Source: Halocafeteria seosinensis (lineage: Eukaryota > Sar > Bigyra > Bicosoecida). Taken from it: DNA of 47,235 bases. The DNA lies in NCBI GenBank assembly GCA_001687465.1, contig LVLI01000136.1, positions 1-47,235 on the forward strand. Reading direction: 5' to 3'. This document shows, piece by piece, positions 20,101 to 29,268 of this stretch. Made by a program: the position numbers and the translations under genes. Under the pieces are notes generated by a model. That model saw nothing but the letters and a program-made list of their open reading frames with translations, did not search any database and had not been told where the DNA came from. Position 1 is the stretch's first letter. The number at the start of each line of letters is the position of its first letter.

Positions 20101-21178
20101 CATTTGCTTGCAATTTCTGCGCATGCAGCTCAGGGTAGCCACCTCCAATATACAGCGCATCAATGAGGGGTGGTAAATGCGGGTCGTTTACGGGAGAGAA
20201 GTAAACAAGCTTAGCCCCATAATGCTCAAGCAACGTCAAGTTGTCGTGATAGTAAAAATGGAAAGCGGAGTCATGGGCAACAGCAATTCGACATGACACA
20301 GAGTCCTGCATAGGGACTGGGTTCGTCGGAAACCTCGGTGAGGCAGTGTTTGCAACAGATGCTAGCTCATCAAGCTTTATATTGTTCTTCATCACTTTCC
20401 CCAAATTCTCCCATTGTATACTTTCAGTGCTTTCCTCTGGGGCTTCCAGCCCAAGATGTCGTTCCGAAATATGAGCCTGCTGATCTTGCGGCATAGCTCC
20501 CGCGAATAAAACCGGCCTCCCCGTGGCGGAATCGCGGAGCCTATCTTTATGGCTGTTGAGAGCCTCGCCGATCCAGTCAATATGCCGCACTCCATTAACC
20601 TTGTTGACAATCACTGCCCCCAGTCTCATCTCCGGATCAAGCTGTAAATAACCCATCACCATTGCAGCGACAGAGCGTGCCATACTCCATGCGTCCACTA
20701 CCAGCACCACAGGGGCGTTTAGCCATTTGGCAATTTGGGCGGTAGATCCTTCGTCTGTCGATCCATCGCGTCCATCGTGTAATCCCATTACTCCTTCAAT
20801 GATGCAAATGTCTGCGCCCTCAGCGTGTCTCTGGAAGCTTTCCAAAACTTGCTCCTTGCCTCCCATCATCCAGCCGTCCAAGTTAATGCTGGGGCGCGCA
20901 TTCTTGCAAGCTGCCTGGTGGTGTTTACCGTCGAGGAAGTCAGGACCGACTTTGTATGGTTGAACCGTGAGATTTCTTTGAGAGAATGCAGCCATGAGAC
21001 CGCATGCAATCGTCGTCTTGCCTACAGCGGAAGAGGTTCCAGCTACCACCAGTATAGGTGGACACCTTTCCCGTCCCATTTCTCTGCACACGAAAGCCGA
21101 ACCACGTAAAGCCAATTTGAACGTCGGACTGCACGTTGGGGGAACACCTCTCCCAGCGTCGTTGCAGGGAAGAGACAC
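17189..21178 (-). CDS. Cobyrinate a,c-diamide synthase / BtuF-like / Kelch / Cys-rich C-terminal fusion
   Basis: A single exon of 1329 residues; Met34 (21079) is an alternative start just before the first domain. Residues ~40-500 are CobB/CbiA: P-loop GTSSAVGKTT (47-56), KVGPDFLDGKHH, IEGVMGLHDG, then a class I glutamine amidotransferase with YAECGGLIYL (nucleophile Cys near 378) and YYHLHFAS (catalytic His near 496). This enzyme amidates cobyrinic acid at the a and c side chains using glutamine and ATP. Residues ~525-815 are a periplasmic-binding-protein fold of the BtuF type (VSFVSAATEIAFALG, GVTSICDYP). Residues ~890-1210 are Kelch repeats (VFGGWN, LFGGWNGK, VFGGSVHG). The C-terminus has CCGNGCRHCPYGH, a DUF5522-like metal-site candidate. 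All named catalytic motifs are intact. Eukaryotes are not known to make B12 de novo, so salvage, remodelling or corrinoid binding is the likely job. Confidence 0.85.
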   Translation of the reverse strand: MSLPCNDAGRGVPPTCSPTFKLALRGSAFVCREMGRERCPPILVVAGTSSAVGKTTIACGLMAAFSQRNLTVQPYKVGPDFLDGKHHQAACKNARPSINLDGWMMGGKEQVLESFQRHAEGADICIIEGVMGLHDGRDGSTDEGSTAQIAKWLNAPVVLVVDAWSMARSVAAMVMGYLQLDPEMRLGAVIVNKVNGVRHIDWIGEALNSHKDRLRDSATGRPVLFAGAMPQDQQAHISERHLGLEAPEESTESIQWENLGKVMKNNIKLDELASVANTASPRFPTNPVPMQDSVSCRIAVAHDSAFHFYYHDNLTLLEHYGAKLVYFSPVNDPHLPPLIDALYIGGGYPELHAQKLQANGTMIKAIRSFVKEGGIIYAECGGLIYLARTLWAKNVSLSKDDSHRRNAYDMCSVFPELVVNMSAHAKMYYVEVEMMQNPVFDKGRICRGQKFHFSEIVNEPQHNEHSSPFRVTPQNPGAIAQWDGFTVHNVLASYYHLHFASQPCLAADFIRNVTEHSPVKMADSVSFVSAATEIAFALGVENRLSGVTSICDYPARAQSYPRQIVCRSPFDASEMTSEEVATKMDEMRKESSQGPPGHWLVDKKLLNQLAPRRVFVQDSCDICDAAKSDVLTALQECGLLHACDIIRVSPATLEELFVTIHDIGEALDAADESYRFCNHLRQRLKRVREELDTSSTTGPRVLSLEGLCPPCVGGGWLPDVKEAAGCVDALGDKGGAPSRIITWEQVLKADPDVLLLSPCSASTKKTLNELHLLDTPEFWRLSSVQNGDVYIVDHDKFSRPGPRVVEGIEMLASLLRGTAIPEHIDTRSWSEQALKLKALNGKVEERSSELASRFYPCFSDSEEGQAIESSYWLSIFGRNGYLPPDRCAHTMAATDEGTVIVHAGESSDGKLLSDVWRLVVPLEGWVTRGKDGKNQCEKSDNAAVWEWIQCSSVADENVPTCRSNSASAVCGDYFLVFGGWNSQNRPLDNCEILHLRTLCWTRCSTRGSNQPPPRGNPTLVYDPQQNAALLFGGWNGKCRLNDLWYLDMNNWTWIEKGIDSQLWPQPRTDHSAVIWTNAEGDKVMTVFGGSVHGVGPTADLWTWNLGKEEWKKFDTAGPAARTSHSAVALNDQMIIIGGTANGSGSTALLSDAWAIEMDSMSWRQLQWDGAAVQRCRHATVPLGSTKMFTWGGYNGRATVRENSALLVATVNDTQTGSRHKPDPQTKKKLQERWEAEVPVRESDLPDDMLEAARRSTVPGSSFKALHRYAVSLKRDTYIDPATGYSVFTQHYHHKRGTCCGNGCRHCPYGHVNVPKSENGIRSKDPTLEW

Positions 21179-21224
21179 TGTACATACTCATTTAGAGGCC
21201 GGTGTTCTTATTAGCACTGTTGGT

Positions 21225-21242
21225 GACGTACGTACGTACGTA
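21225..21242. repeat. ACGT tetranucleotide microsatellite
   Basis: A run of about four ACGT units lies about 50 bp upstream of the start of the cobalamin fusion gene. The 355-bp spacer to 21557 otherwise shows nothing I can name, but must contain that gene's promoter. Confidence 0.7.
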
Positions 21243-21557
21243 TCTTCCTAAAGCGTTGTCTTTACAAGACAAGAAGACAATCACACCCGAGTGCATGCCC
21301 GCAAGTAGCCGGGGTCAAGTGACGCGGGTTCCCTACACTCGTCAATACTACCGGAAATGACGTACTGTGCCCTTTCACGTGGCAGGAGGCCCGCATGATT
21401 CAATGAACAGATGCATTTGTGAAGTTAAACCCTGTGAAGTAGCTATTCTGCATTCATTATGGTTCATTTGCCTCGAGTCGGAATTCCCCCGTATTGATGT
21501 GCTTTCGACTGGGGGTAATCGGTGGTTTAATGGGTGAAGCAATTTGTGGGGTACTCT

Positions 21558-22945
21558 ATGTGTCGGAACAATATGGGGACGGGCTTGAAGATTGCGGTTT
21601 GGCTCGTATGCGCAGCATGGATGTCTTCATGTGCATTATCCACCAGTGGTGAGTTACGAAATGAAGTAAAGGATGGCACCTATGAGGACATCTTTGAGTA
21701 TGTGCGAGAAAAGAAGCTCTTCCGGCTGAAGCGAAATGTTCGCTGGCACAAGGAAGTTGGAGCCAACCCGCATCGTAACTCACCCTAGATAAACAAGAGA
21801 CATTCAAAGGACAAGGGTTCTTCATTGACTTGGCTAATATCATGGAATGGAAAGGTTTGATAAGAGTGAATAAAAGTACAGTCAAGAAGTTCCAAGATTC
21901 CCCGCTGATCAAGGACCTCCACATGAAACACGGAACAACCAGCATTGGCGGTGGATTCATCGTTCAGCACCACCAGAAGTCTTTCACAGTTGAGCAGTGC
22001 AGCTCCACAGGCGTAGTTATCGGTCAGAAAGGCAGTAATTCTCTTGATTTTCACGGCGGTGGTGGTATATGTGGTGAAGAATGTGGAGCCGACGGAGGAG
22101 AGATCGTAGTCAGAAATTGCCACTCCAGTGGGCCAATAACGGTCGTCGACGGTGGTGGAATATGTGGACGCAAAGTGGCAGCTAGAGGAGGGAAAGCGAC
22201 AATAACCAATTGTCACTCTCGAGGAGAAATTTCTGCCAATTCCGCTGGGGGTATTGTTGGTAGCAGCGCCCTTCAGGAGGTGGCAAACTGTCCATCGCGA
22301 ACTGTTACACGGAGGGAAAAATTACAGGCCTTGGGAGTGGAGGCCTCACTGGTCACGGCGCTGGGCTAGGAAACCGTAGCTATGTATCTATTTCCACATC
22401 ATATTCTCTAGGAAATATAGAAGGAAGACAAACTGGGGGGCTTTGTGGGAAAGTCACGGCTGGTACTAAAGGGAGGGCGCTATTCAGTGACTGCTACTCA
22501 TCGGGATCGATATCTGGATCTTACGCTGGTGGGATTTGCGGAGACGATCCAGCAGGAGATGGTGGAACATTGGTCATCAAGAATACATTCTCGGCTGGAA
22601 AAATTGGATCTTCTTCTGGAGGGATTCTTGGGTCTGTTCCGCAAGGATCAACCGTTATTGTGAAACTTTCGGTTTACAATGGAGGACGGCTTGCTGCTTC
22701 TGGATCCCCGTATTCAAACGAGGGGAACTCAGACGATTTACGAAATATAATTGGAACGCTTTACTGTCACGACGAAAAATGCTGGGACTCAAATAAATGG
22801 CACTCAAGAAGTAATGACGTTCCAAAATTGATGTTCCAGGTTCCAAGCAGCACACCCTTCCCACACCGTCTTCGAGCAGCAGTGCATCGCAGTTAACGGG
22901 GAATGCTTCATCCGTTCGTCCTAGTGTTACCTCGACCCTCTTCAA
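21558..22945 (+). pseudogene. Broken GLUG-repeat paralogue lacking its Kelch half
   Basis: A signal peptide (GLKIAVWLVCAAWMSSCALS) and GLUG repeats (GGGGICGEECGADGG is shared exactly with the protein at 13905) are spread over three frames. Frame changes fall near 21780, 22268 and 22855; each side of every break aligns with the intact paralogue, so single-base indels are enough to explain them. The Ser/Thr-rich stalk begins after the last break and is lost within ~30 codons; no Kelch sequence follows. It is closest to the 13905 gene, not to the 3413-5095 gene. This is an inactivated tandem or dispersed duplicate. Confidence 0.8.
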
Positions 22946-23350
22946 CCTGTTGGTTTCATCGGGAATTTGTATAACACGGTATATAATACATCTCTATAGG
23001 GTTGTATCATCATTACCAATACGCATCTACACACAAGACGTTTATCTCTCCGAACTGTACAACGTTGTACGGGTATACATGTTTACATGCAGTTGCAAAC
23101 GTCCATAACTTCTCAATTTTTCACGGAGTTGCAACCAGCGAACAGGACGATATCTGTACACCATTCAGCTTATCAACTGGTTCAACGTTAGGATTAAGTG
23201 TCACTAGAATTTTCGGTCTCTCGGCGAAGTGGGGATTTATCCGTGGGAGGCCAAAGAGGGGAGATCTTCCCATCTTTCGACGGTTTGCGGGGAGCTAGTT
23301 GCTACATAAACTGTTTATACACCAAGGATATCAAACTAATCTTCAATCAC

Positions 23351-25366
23351 ATGGAAGAAGTAGACGAGGGTGATGCCCCGGTTGTGTATAATAAGCTGGC
23401 GGCGGCAGGAAATTCTCACAGCGCGTTAAGGAACGCAATTACCGCTCAGTACCATTTGGATGCGTTTCTGTCGAGCAAGAAGATAGGAGAACAGGAAGAG
23501 GTGGTTTGTTCAAAGGATATGTTGGCAGAGTATGCCACATATCTGGTAGAGTTCGGGAAAAAAGTCAACGGGGATCTCTTGAAAGGCAACACAGCCTATC
23601 AGTACTTTACATACACGAAGAGTCTGCTGCAGAAGAAGTACCCGAAAAATCCTGAATTGAAAAAGCTATCGGATTCTGACTGGTTTACGCAGATTGGGGG
23701 TCGTATCAGAAACCTAGTCTCCCAACGTTGCATGCGGGATGGGATCCCTTTTGCCGAAAAGGCACCTGCGACTTGATGGAGTTCGCGAGGCGTTTCCTCG
23801 CAGAGAACAACTGAGAGGCAATGATGAGGAGAGCGGCCATAGTAACAAACTGGCTCGCAGTGGGACGCGCTGTGAAGTCGCTCTGATGACGTGGAATTGC
23901 CTGTCACTTCCCATAACTGGAGAATACCTCACTGCTGATTGGGCTTAGAAAAAGACGCCCACCTTCTAGCCCATGAGTTTTTTTCCGGATCGGTCCAATT
24001 ATGAGATTGACTACTTGCACTGCTTAGGTAGTTATCTCATAACTTCTCGCGGAAGCCATGGTGAGCAAAACTTTATTTTCCCACAACTCCAAAGAATGAA
24101 AGCCCCAGCGACCAAATTGACTACGTGGTTGAAGGAAAAAGATGAGGAAAAGGTCAATTACGTCGGCACATCTTTGCGCAATGGCGCATCCAATCAAATG
24201 GCAAACACTCGGGATGTAGAATTACATCATATAATCGCTCGTGGAGGCTGGGAGTGCAAGGGATCAACAATGTTTTCCACTATTTGCTGCAATTGTTCGA
24301 AAGCATAAACGTCGGAGTAAGGGCGTTGGCACGATGGACTGATTGTAAAACGGGTGCTTATCTACCCCGCCTCGTATTCATGACTGAGGATTACCGGAAG
24401 GATATTGAAACTTTCCTCACTCATCTCTTTGGACAAAACACGGCAATTTTTCGCGATATCTCGTCAGGATGTACACCGATCACTGGACTGCTTCACGCGA
24501 TGTTAGCGAGCCTGCTAATGTACTTCGACGATGTCCTTACGGATTGGGGATCCAAATCTCATATTACTCAACAGATCACCGACGCTGCATCAGAGTCCGG
24601 TATTCAATACTTTACACTACTCATTTGGGGACGACTGGTCCCAAGACCGACTTCAACGAGCGCAATCTTGACAGTATTTCCAGCAGTGACATTCTTGACC
24701 AAGTAGGAAAACTTCGATCAGAAATTCATGAGCTTCGCAGCACAGTTGTTAACTCTCTGCAGGGACTAACGGAAGAGATTCAGGTTTTGAAGGATCTTCA
24801 AAGGAAGGAAGAGATTGATAGAGTCCCTGTAAGTCCTTTCGGGTACACCACTAACAAGCTCGGCTCAAAGGAAAAGAACCCGTTCCCCCTCCGAAACTGG
24901 AGTAAATGAAGAAAGCAGCCAAGATAGAGCGAAAGTGACGTCTTCGAAGAAATCCTTGAACGATGTGCTACAGAAGAAGCCAACCATACTGAAGGAGTTT
25001 TGCATCGAAAAACTGAAGGGGTGTAGATTGTCTACGTTTCTCGGTGATTACGTACGACACGGCTTGGCCAAACCAGGCATGTTGTCAGCGGCCTGCAAAA
25101 ACAAGCAAGATCGAGGGTACCTTTCGAAAGTGATTAATTTTGTCAAGGAAGACCCTGCTTCTCAAAAGTTATTTGAATGCAGCAAATTGGACGTGTCAAA
25201 ACGTGAAGTAAAGGACCAAATTAGTCTGCTTGCCGCAGAGACCCAGGAACGAGTCATGGCGAGACTAGCTGACCTAGAAAAGGAGATTCCAACAAACGAG
25301 AAGAGCGAAGACGTCCATCGGAAGAAGAGAGAGAAAACAGGCTGTAGCGAAAAGAATACCTTCTGA
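23351..25366 (+). mobile_element. Dead Crypton-like tyrosine recombinase element
   Basis: The 23198-23776 frame holds an alpha-helical core-binding-like region (DMLAEYATYLVEFGKKVNG, YQYFTYTKSLL). It continues in other frames as RRAAIVTNWLAVGRAV (first catalytic Arg region), VALMTWNCLSLP and MSFFPDRSNYEIDYLHCLG. The C-terminal signature follows: SLRNGASNQMAN, then HIIARGGWECKG (His-x-x-Arg and Trp) and NNVFHYL (candidate Tyr nucleophile). A helical C-terminal extension runs to 25366. TGA at 23812, further stops near 23948 and 23970, and several frameshifts show it is inactive. The arrangement matches eukaryotic Crypton-type tyrosine recombinases, which lack terminal inverted repeats; I could not define the element ends. 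Confidence 0.65.
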
Positions 25367-25534
25367 CGATAAAGTAGTTCCTCGAAAGCAAGCAAATTCC
25401 TTCTTTAACCTCGGTTCTTCACAGTCCGCTAGTGACCCCTAGAGCTACGCATCAATATGCATCAAGATTGATGTTGACCAAGGAAAACATACGAAACACC
25501 CGAATCCATACTCGCTCATCTCAGTTTGTCTTAC

Positions 25535-25952
25535 CATCACCTAGCAGTTCCTTCAGATTTTCATGGAAATGAGGGCTCGTCACATAATTATGCGTTTCTC
25601 GATGCAACCAAAGCCTTTATTGTTTTCAATGTCACGCATAAATCACATTTCTCCTTACATTGAAATGCAGCTTCAACATGTGTTCGACGCAATTAGGATC
25701 GTGAATGATAACGAAGCGCGGAATGAGCGGCAGTTTGACCTGGAATGTATCCCCTTGGAACTGTACAACGGGGTAGGATAAACAAATCGTATCCTCTTCA
25801 ACAGGGACCGTTCCGTCGAGACAAACGTCTGAGCCCTCAACAACATTGATGGCATGGTAAGCCAGTTTATTGATCCAGTAGAAACGATAAATGGCCGCGT
25901 TCAACTGCCAGCGGATCCGATGGCGTTGTCCAATGTGGATGCGGAATTCCAC
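25535..25952 (-). pseudogene. Cytochrome P450-like fragment
   Basis: One frame reads GDTFQVKLPLIPRFVIIHDP then CVEHMLKLHF, the pattern of the N-terminal beta-sheet and helix B region of CYP86/CYP704-like P450s (G-x-TF ... DP-x-NVE-x-ILK-x-NF). After a donor-like AAT/GTAAGG the minus strand gives HNYVTSPHFHENLKELLGDG, matching the next P450 block, again followed by GTAAG. No splice restores phase between the two, and no haem-binding Cys motif is found nearby. The residues before GDTF (DGTVPVEEDTICLSYP) look more like a late P450 segment, so the piece may be scrambled. It is a short dead fragment at the edge of the recombinase relic. Confidence 0.4.
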
Positions 25953-26116
25953 ATTGATGCCAGGAATTGAGCAATTGGAGCTCTCTAGTTTGGAGGACGT
26001 GAGCTTCTGTAGCTAAGATACGACTTCTCAGCACACATATGCTTGTTCGACTGGCCTCAATGACAGATGCCTGCTACTCATCCTCATTCACTCGCCCGTT
26101 GATACTAATCGTTGGA

Positions 26117-28073
26117 TCATGAAATCTGTTTTCCGTTTGAAGTCTGGCCGGACGCAATCACTTTTTCATCCTTGATAAACCGCGAGTGACCACGACCACG
26201 CCCGCGCCCACGACCACGCCCACGACTACTACCACCACTAATTCCCGTGTCCTGCTGCTGACTAGTACTATTGTTAAGACAACTGCCTCTGCCACGGTTC
26301 GCTCCGCGACCACGACCACTAGGGCTCGTGGTAGTTCTTCCGCTACTGGGACTAGTGATCTTACCACACTCATGACCACGACCACGACTACCAGTTCCCC
26401 TGTCCTGCTGCTGACCAATACCAAGGTTCACAAAACTGCCTCTGCCACGGTTCTCTCCACTACCACGACCACTAAGGCTTCTGGTGTTGTTACCGCTACT
26501 AGGGCTAGTGATCTCATCTGCGACCTCATTGAGTTGCCAGTGAACAAAACGCCTCGCCCCCTTCAGTTCTCGCAAAAGCTTGTGCGACTCCTTGGTTTTC
26601 ATATTATTCAGAAGATGCAGCACCGACTCGTCTTTAGCCTTCGGGCTAACGATGCCGACACAAGCTACGACGTCCAAGATACCCATGTGATCAGCTGGAT
26701 TTAAATGTCTTGCTCTGTCTAACGAAACACGCAACCGCTTTTCTAGTCTCAGCAGAAGATCCCTGCGGCTATCCGTGCTCTTAGATGTAGTAATTTCGAA
26801 TATCACTAAGTAGTCACATTTGTCGTCCTTCGTGGGACAGAGCCTCTTCTGATTGCTTTGCCTAACCGCAGGTGGCCGATTGTAATGCACACCGGAACTA
26901 CCATAGACTGTCAATCCTTCAACGCATCTTGGGGAGCAGTGCTGGCTCACATTAACGAGTAAGCGGAAGTCCCACTCGGATGAATAGATAGATTCTCCGT
27001 TCACCCAGGTATCTGGAATCTCTTGTATCGGGCGGTGAGCTTCGCCAAGAGCGCCGCCTGGCTTGAGTCCAAGATGACTTTCTAACGTGCTGAACAAAAG
27101 GTTTCGTCCGTCTTCTTCGTACTGAGGACTGGTCATGTCACTGCTGCCCGTAGACTCTGCCATTGAAGCTGATCCCAATCGCTCCAACAGTCTCGCCGAC
27201 ATGTAGCCAGGAGGCCCTGTCGCTACAAAAACAAAAAAAATTGCTGACTGAAGAATGGCAATATGTAGATAAACTGTGTGATTTGCTCAAGAGCAGTTTC
27301 ATACTTCATGCCCCAATCCCTTCTAGACTAGGAATTCGCCGCTCTCCCTTTGCACCTTTTCTTATGAGAATGTTAAAACCTAGAATGTTATCACACAGTA
27401 TCCCTTCACTAGTTCACTCCTTTGCGCCGTGTCGAGGAGCAACATTCTCCCTTATCACCTTTTTCATCCCGCCGAACCGCGGCATTGGATTCCACAACGC
27501 CACTGTCCCGATTCAGTCTTCGGACACAAACTGTATTACCTACTTAAGAAACAAGGCCCTCAAAGCTCTACCTAGACGGCAGGCCATAACAATACACACT
27601 ACTACAATAGCTTACCGTTTTCATCGTAGCAGAGTTCCGACACCAAAGAAGACAGAGCCTCTCTCAACAAACGCAGAGGTGTCGTGTCTTCAAGTACATT
27701 CCTTCCCTTGACTTCATCCCTCCACTCGGCAACCACGTCGTCCATTTGGGACTTATTCTGTACAGGGTAAAAATCCTTAAGTATTCCCTGCTCATAGCCG
27801 TGTTAGCCGCGGCGTCTGACAAAAGGAAACACGCCACGACGATTCTGATCCTCACACGCCGCTCTTGTACCGGTAATAGCTTTCCATCTTCGTTTTTGCG
27901 AAGAAGACATTCCAGAACTCCATTAATCTAATCTCCTCACTCGTTTCCAAACATTTCCCAATGCTATTTGCAAAGGTTTCCTTTTTGCGTTTCCTCTCTT
28001 TGACTTTGCACCCTCCCGGTATGCACTTCTCTTTGATGGTTTCTGATAATCCAGGCTTTGGTTCTGCAGCCAT
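26117..28073 (-). CDS. RG-repeat protein with possible nuclease-like core (3 exons)
   Basis: Exons 28073-27858, 27787-27616 and 27222-26117 join in phase through introns of 70 and 393 bp; the second ends in a long T-rich tract and TAG. The product is 497 residues. The start is AAAATGGCTG with Ala at position 2, and a basic stretch (KVKERKRKK) near residue 25 may be a nuclear signal. The middle contains a strand-like YLVIFEITTS followed by a basic helix and VVACVGIVS, loosely like a PD-(D/E)XK fold with Thr in place of Lys; this is weak. The last ~150 residues are two diverged ~52-residue copies of an RG/RGG module, ending in an (RG)n run, typical of RNA-binding, arginine-methylated tails. I do not recognise the whole protein. 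Confidence 0.6.
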
Positions 28074-29268
28074 TTTCGTCTTCTTTTATGTTTTGTCGTT
28101 TCCGTTGGCTCTGCCGCGACAAACTTCGTCTCCAGTGGTAACCTAAACGGGTTGGTGTAGGCTGCGCTGGGCGAAGTCAATTCAACCCCCAAACCAAGTG
28201 ACATCTACTTCTGTCTCATACGGTAGATAGGACTATGAAATGGTGTTATGCTATGCTTGCTGTGGGTAGCCAAAAACAACAAGATTTTCTCCATAATGAA
28301 ATTCCATTCCAATGTCCTGGACTAACTTCGTGGTACCCGGGCCTTGGGCCGGGGGGCTACTATGCATGAATGGATATAATATGATGCTACTGTTGTACTT
28401 GTACCATGTACTCGTGTACCGCTCTGGGTAAGAAGAAGTTAATGGTGCATTGATTGTTTCTGCTCTGTACTACAAGTCGCGTTTTCCTGTGGAGGACCGG
28501 AAATTCCCGGTCTGGAATCGGACGGGATTATGAGTTCGAGTGCGCCGCCGCATTCGTTAGATAAAATCTACCGATTTTGCCTATTGACTATGCTTATGAA
28601 TACCGTAAGTCATTATACGCGCTCCCAAAAAGGCTTGCATGCGAAGCTCAACTCACTTCATTTGTGCTTCTGAACTTCAAGGCCGTCGAACCCGGAACTT
28701 CCGCCGGAAGCCGACCGTTCGTAAGTCAGAGTGGAGCCTATAACTTCGAGGGCCATCTGCAATGATGGCAAAACTTAGAGGTGCAGTGTTCAACGGTTCT
28801 ATTCTGACGAAAGCATAATCCGGGGATGATCAACGGTTATTGGAACTTATCCACAAAGATGCTCTGGAAGATACTTGGAATAGAGCTAGTATCAAATACA
28901 GGATAGCCACTGCAGTCAAAGTCGAACAAGAAAACTCAATTATACAGCCAACATAATTCTCGCCGCATGAAGTATCGCAGGTCTCAGCCTACAACACAGA
29001 ATCCCCATCTTTCATTCCGCTCATGGAGAACCTTTTCCGCTGGTATACGCCGGATGAGCTAGGTAGAAAACACGAGACCCCATGTCCTGGATCCCAGCTT
29101 CAGTGTTTGCGGACTAGCCGCCGAGCCGCTGGACACATCCGCGAGGGAGGAGCACATGCGCAGATAGAAAGCTGTGCAGAGGAGGTAGCATTTCTGCAAT
29201 CATCCCTCGGGCTTTCATATCTTTGAGAACCCTATCTGTTGCTTTCTTGGGGAGGTGCCAACTCAGCC
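28074..29268. other. Long stretch without a supportable gene
   Basis: About 1.2 kb. Two plus-strand ORFs (28577-28765 and 29023-29226) have no recognisable domain or splice context. A GC-rich near-palindrome (CCGGGCCTTGGGCCGG) lies near 28340. I see no RNA gene or transposon end here. Confidence 0.45.

Noticed and set aside
17189-21178. Evidence for full B12 biosynthesis
   Set aside because: Only one pathway step is present and no other corrin-ring genes are seen nearby; a salvage or binding role is the safer reading.
26186-26704. 172-codon plus-strand Thr-rich ORF
   Set aside because: It is the antisense of the RG-repeat tail; the Thr-rich runs are the complement of Gly/Arg codons.
27163-27711. 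182-codon plus-strand ORF
   Set aside because: It mostly spans the 393-bp intron and flanking exons of the minus-strand RG-repeat gene; no domain is seen, and the splice model explains the minus strand in phase.
28577-29226. Two plus-strand ORFs as exons of one gene
   Set aside because: No donor and acceptor join them in phase and neither has a recognisable domain.
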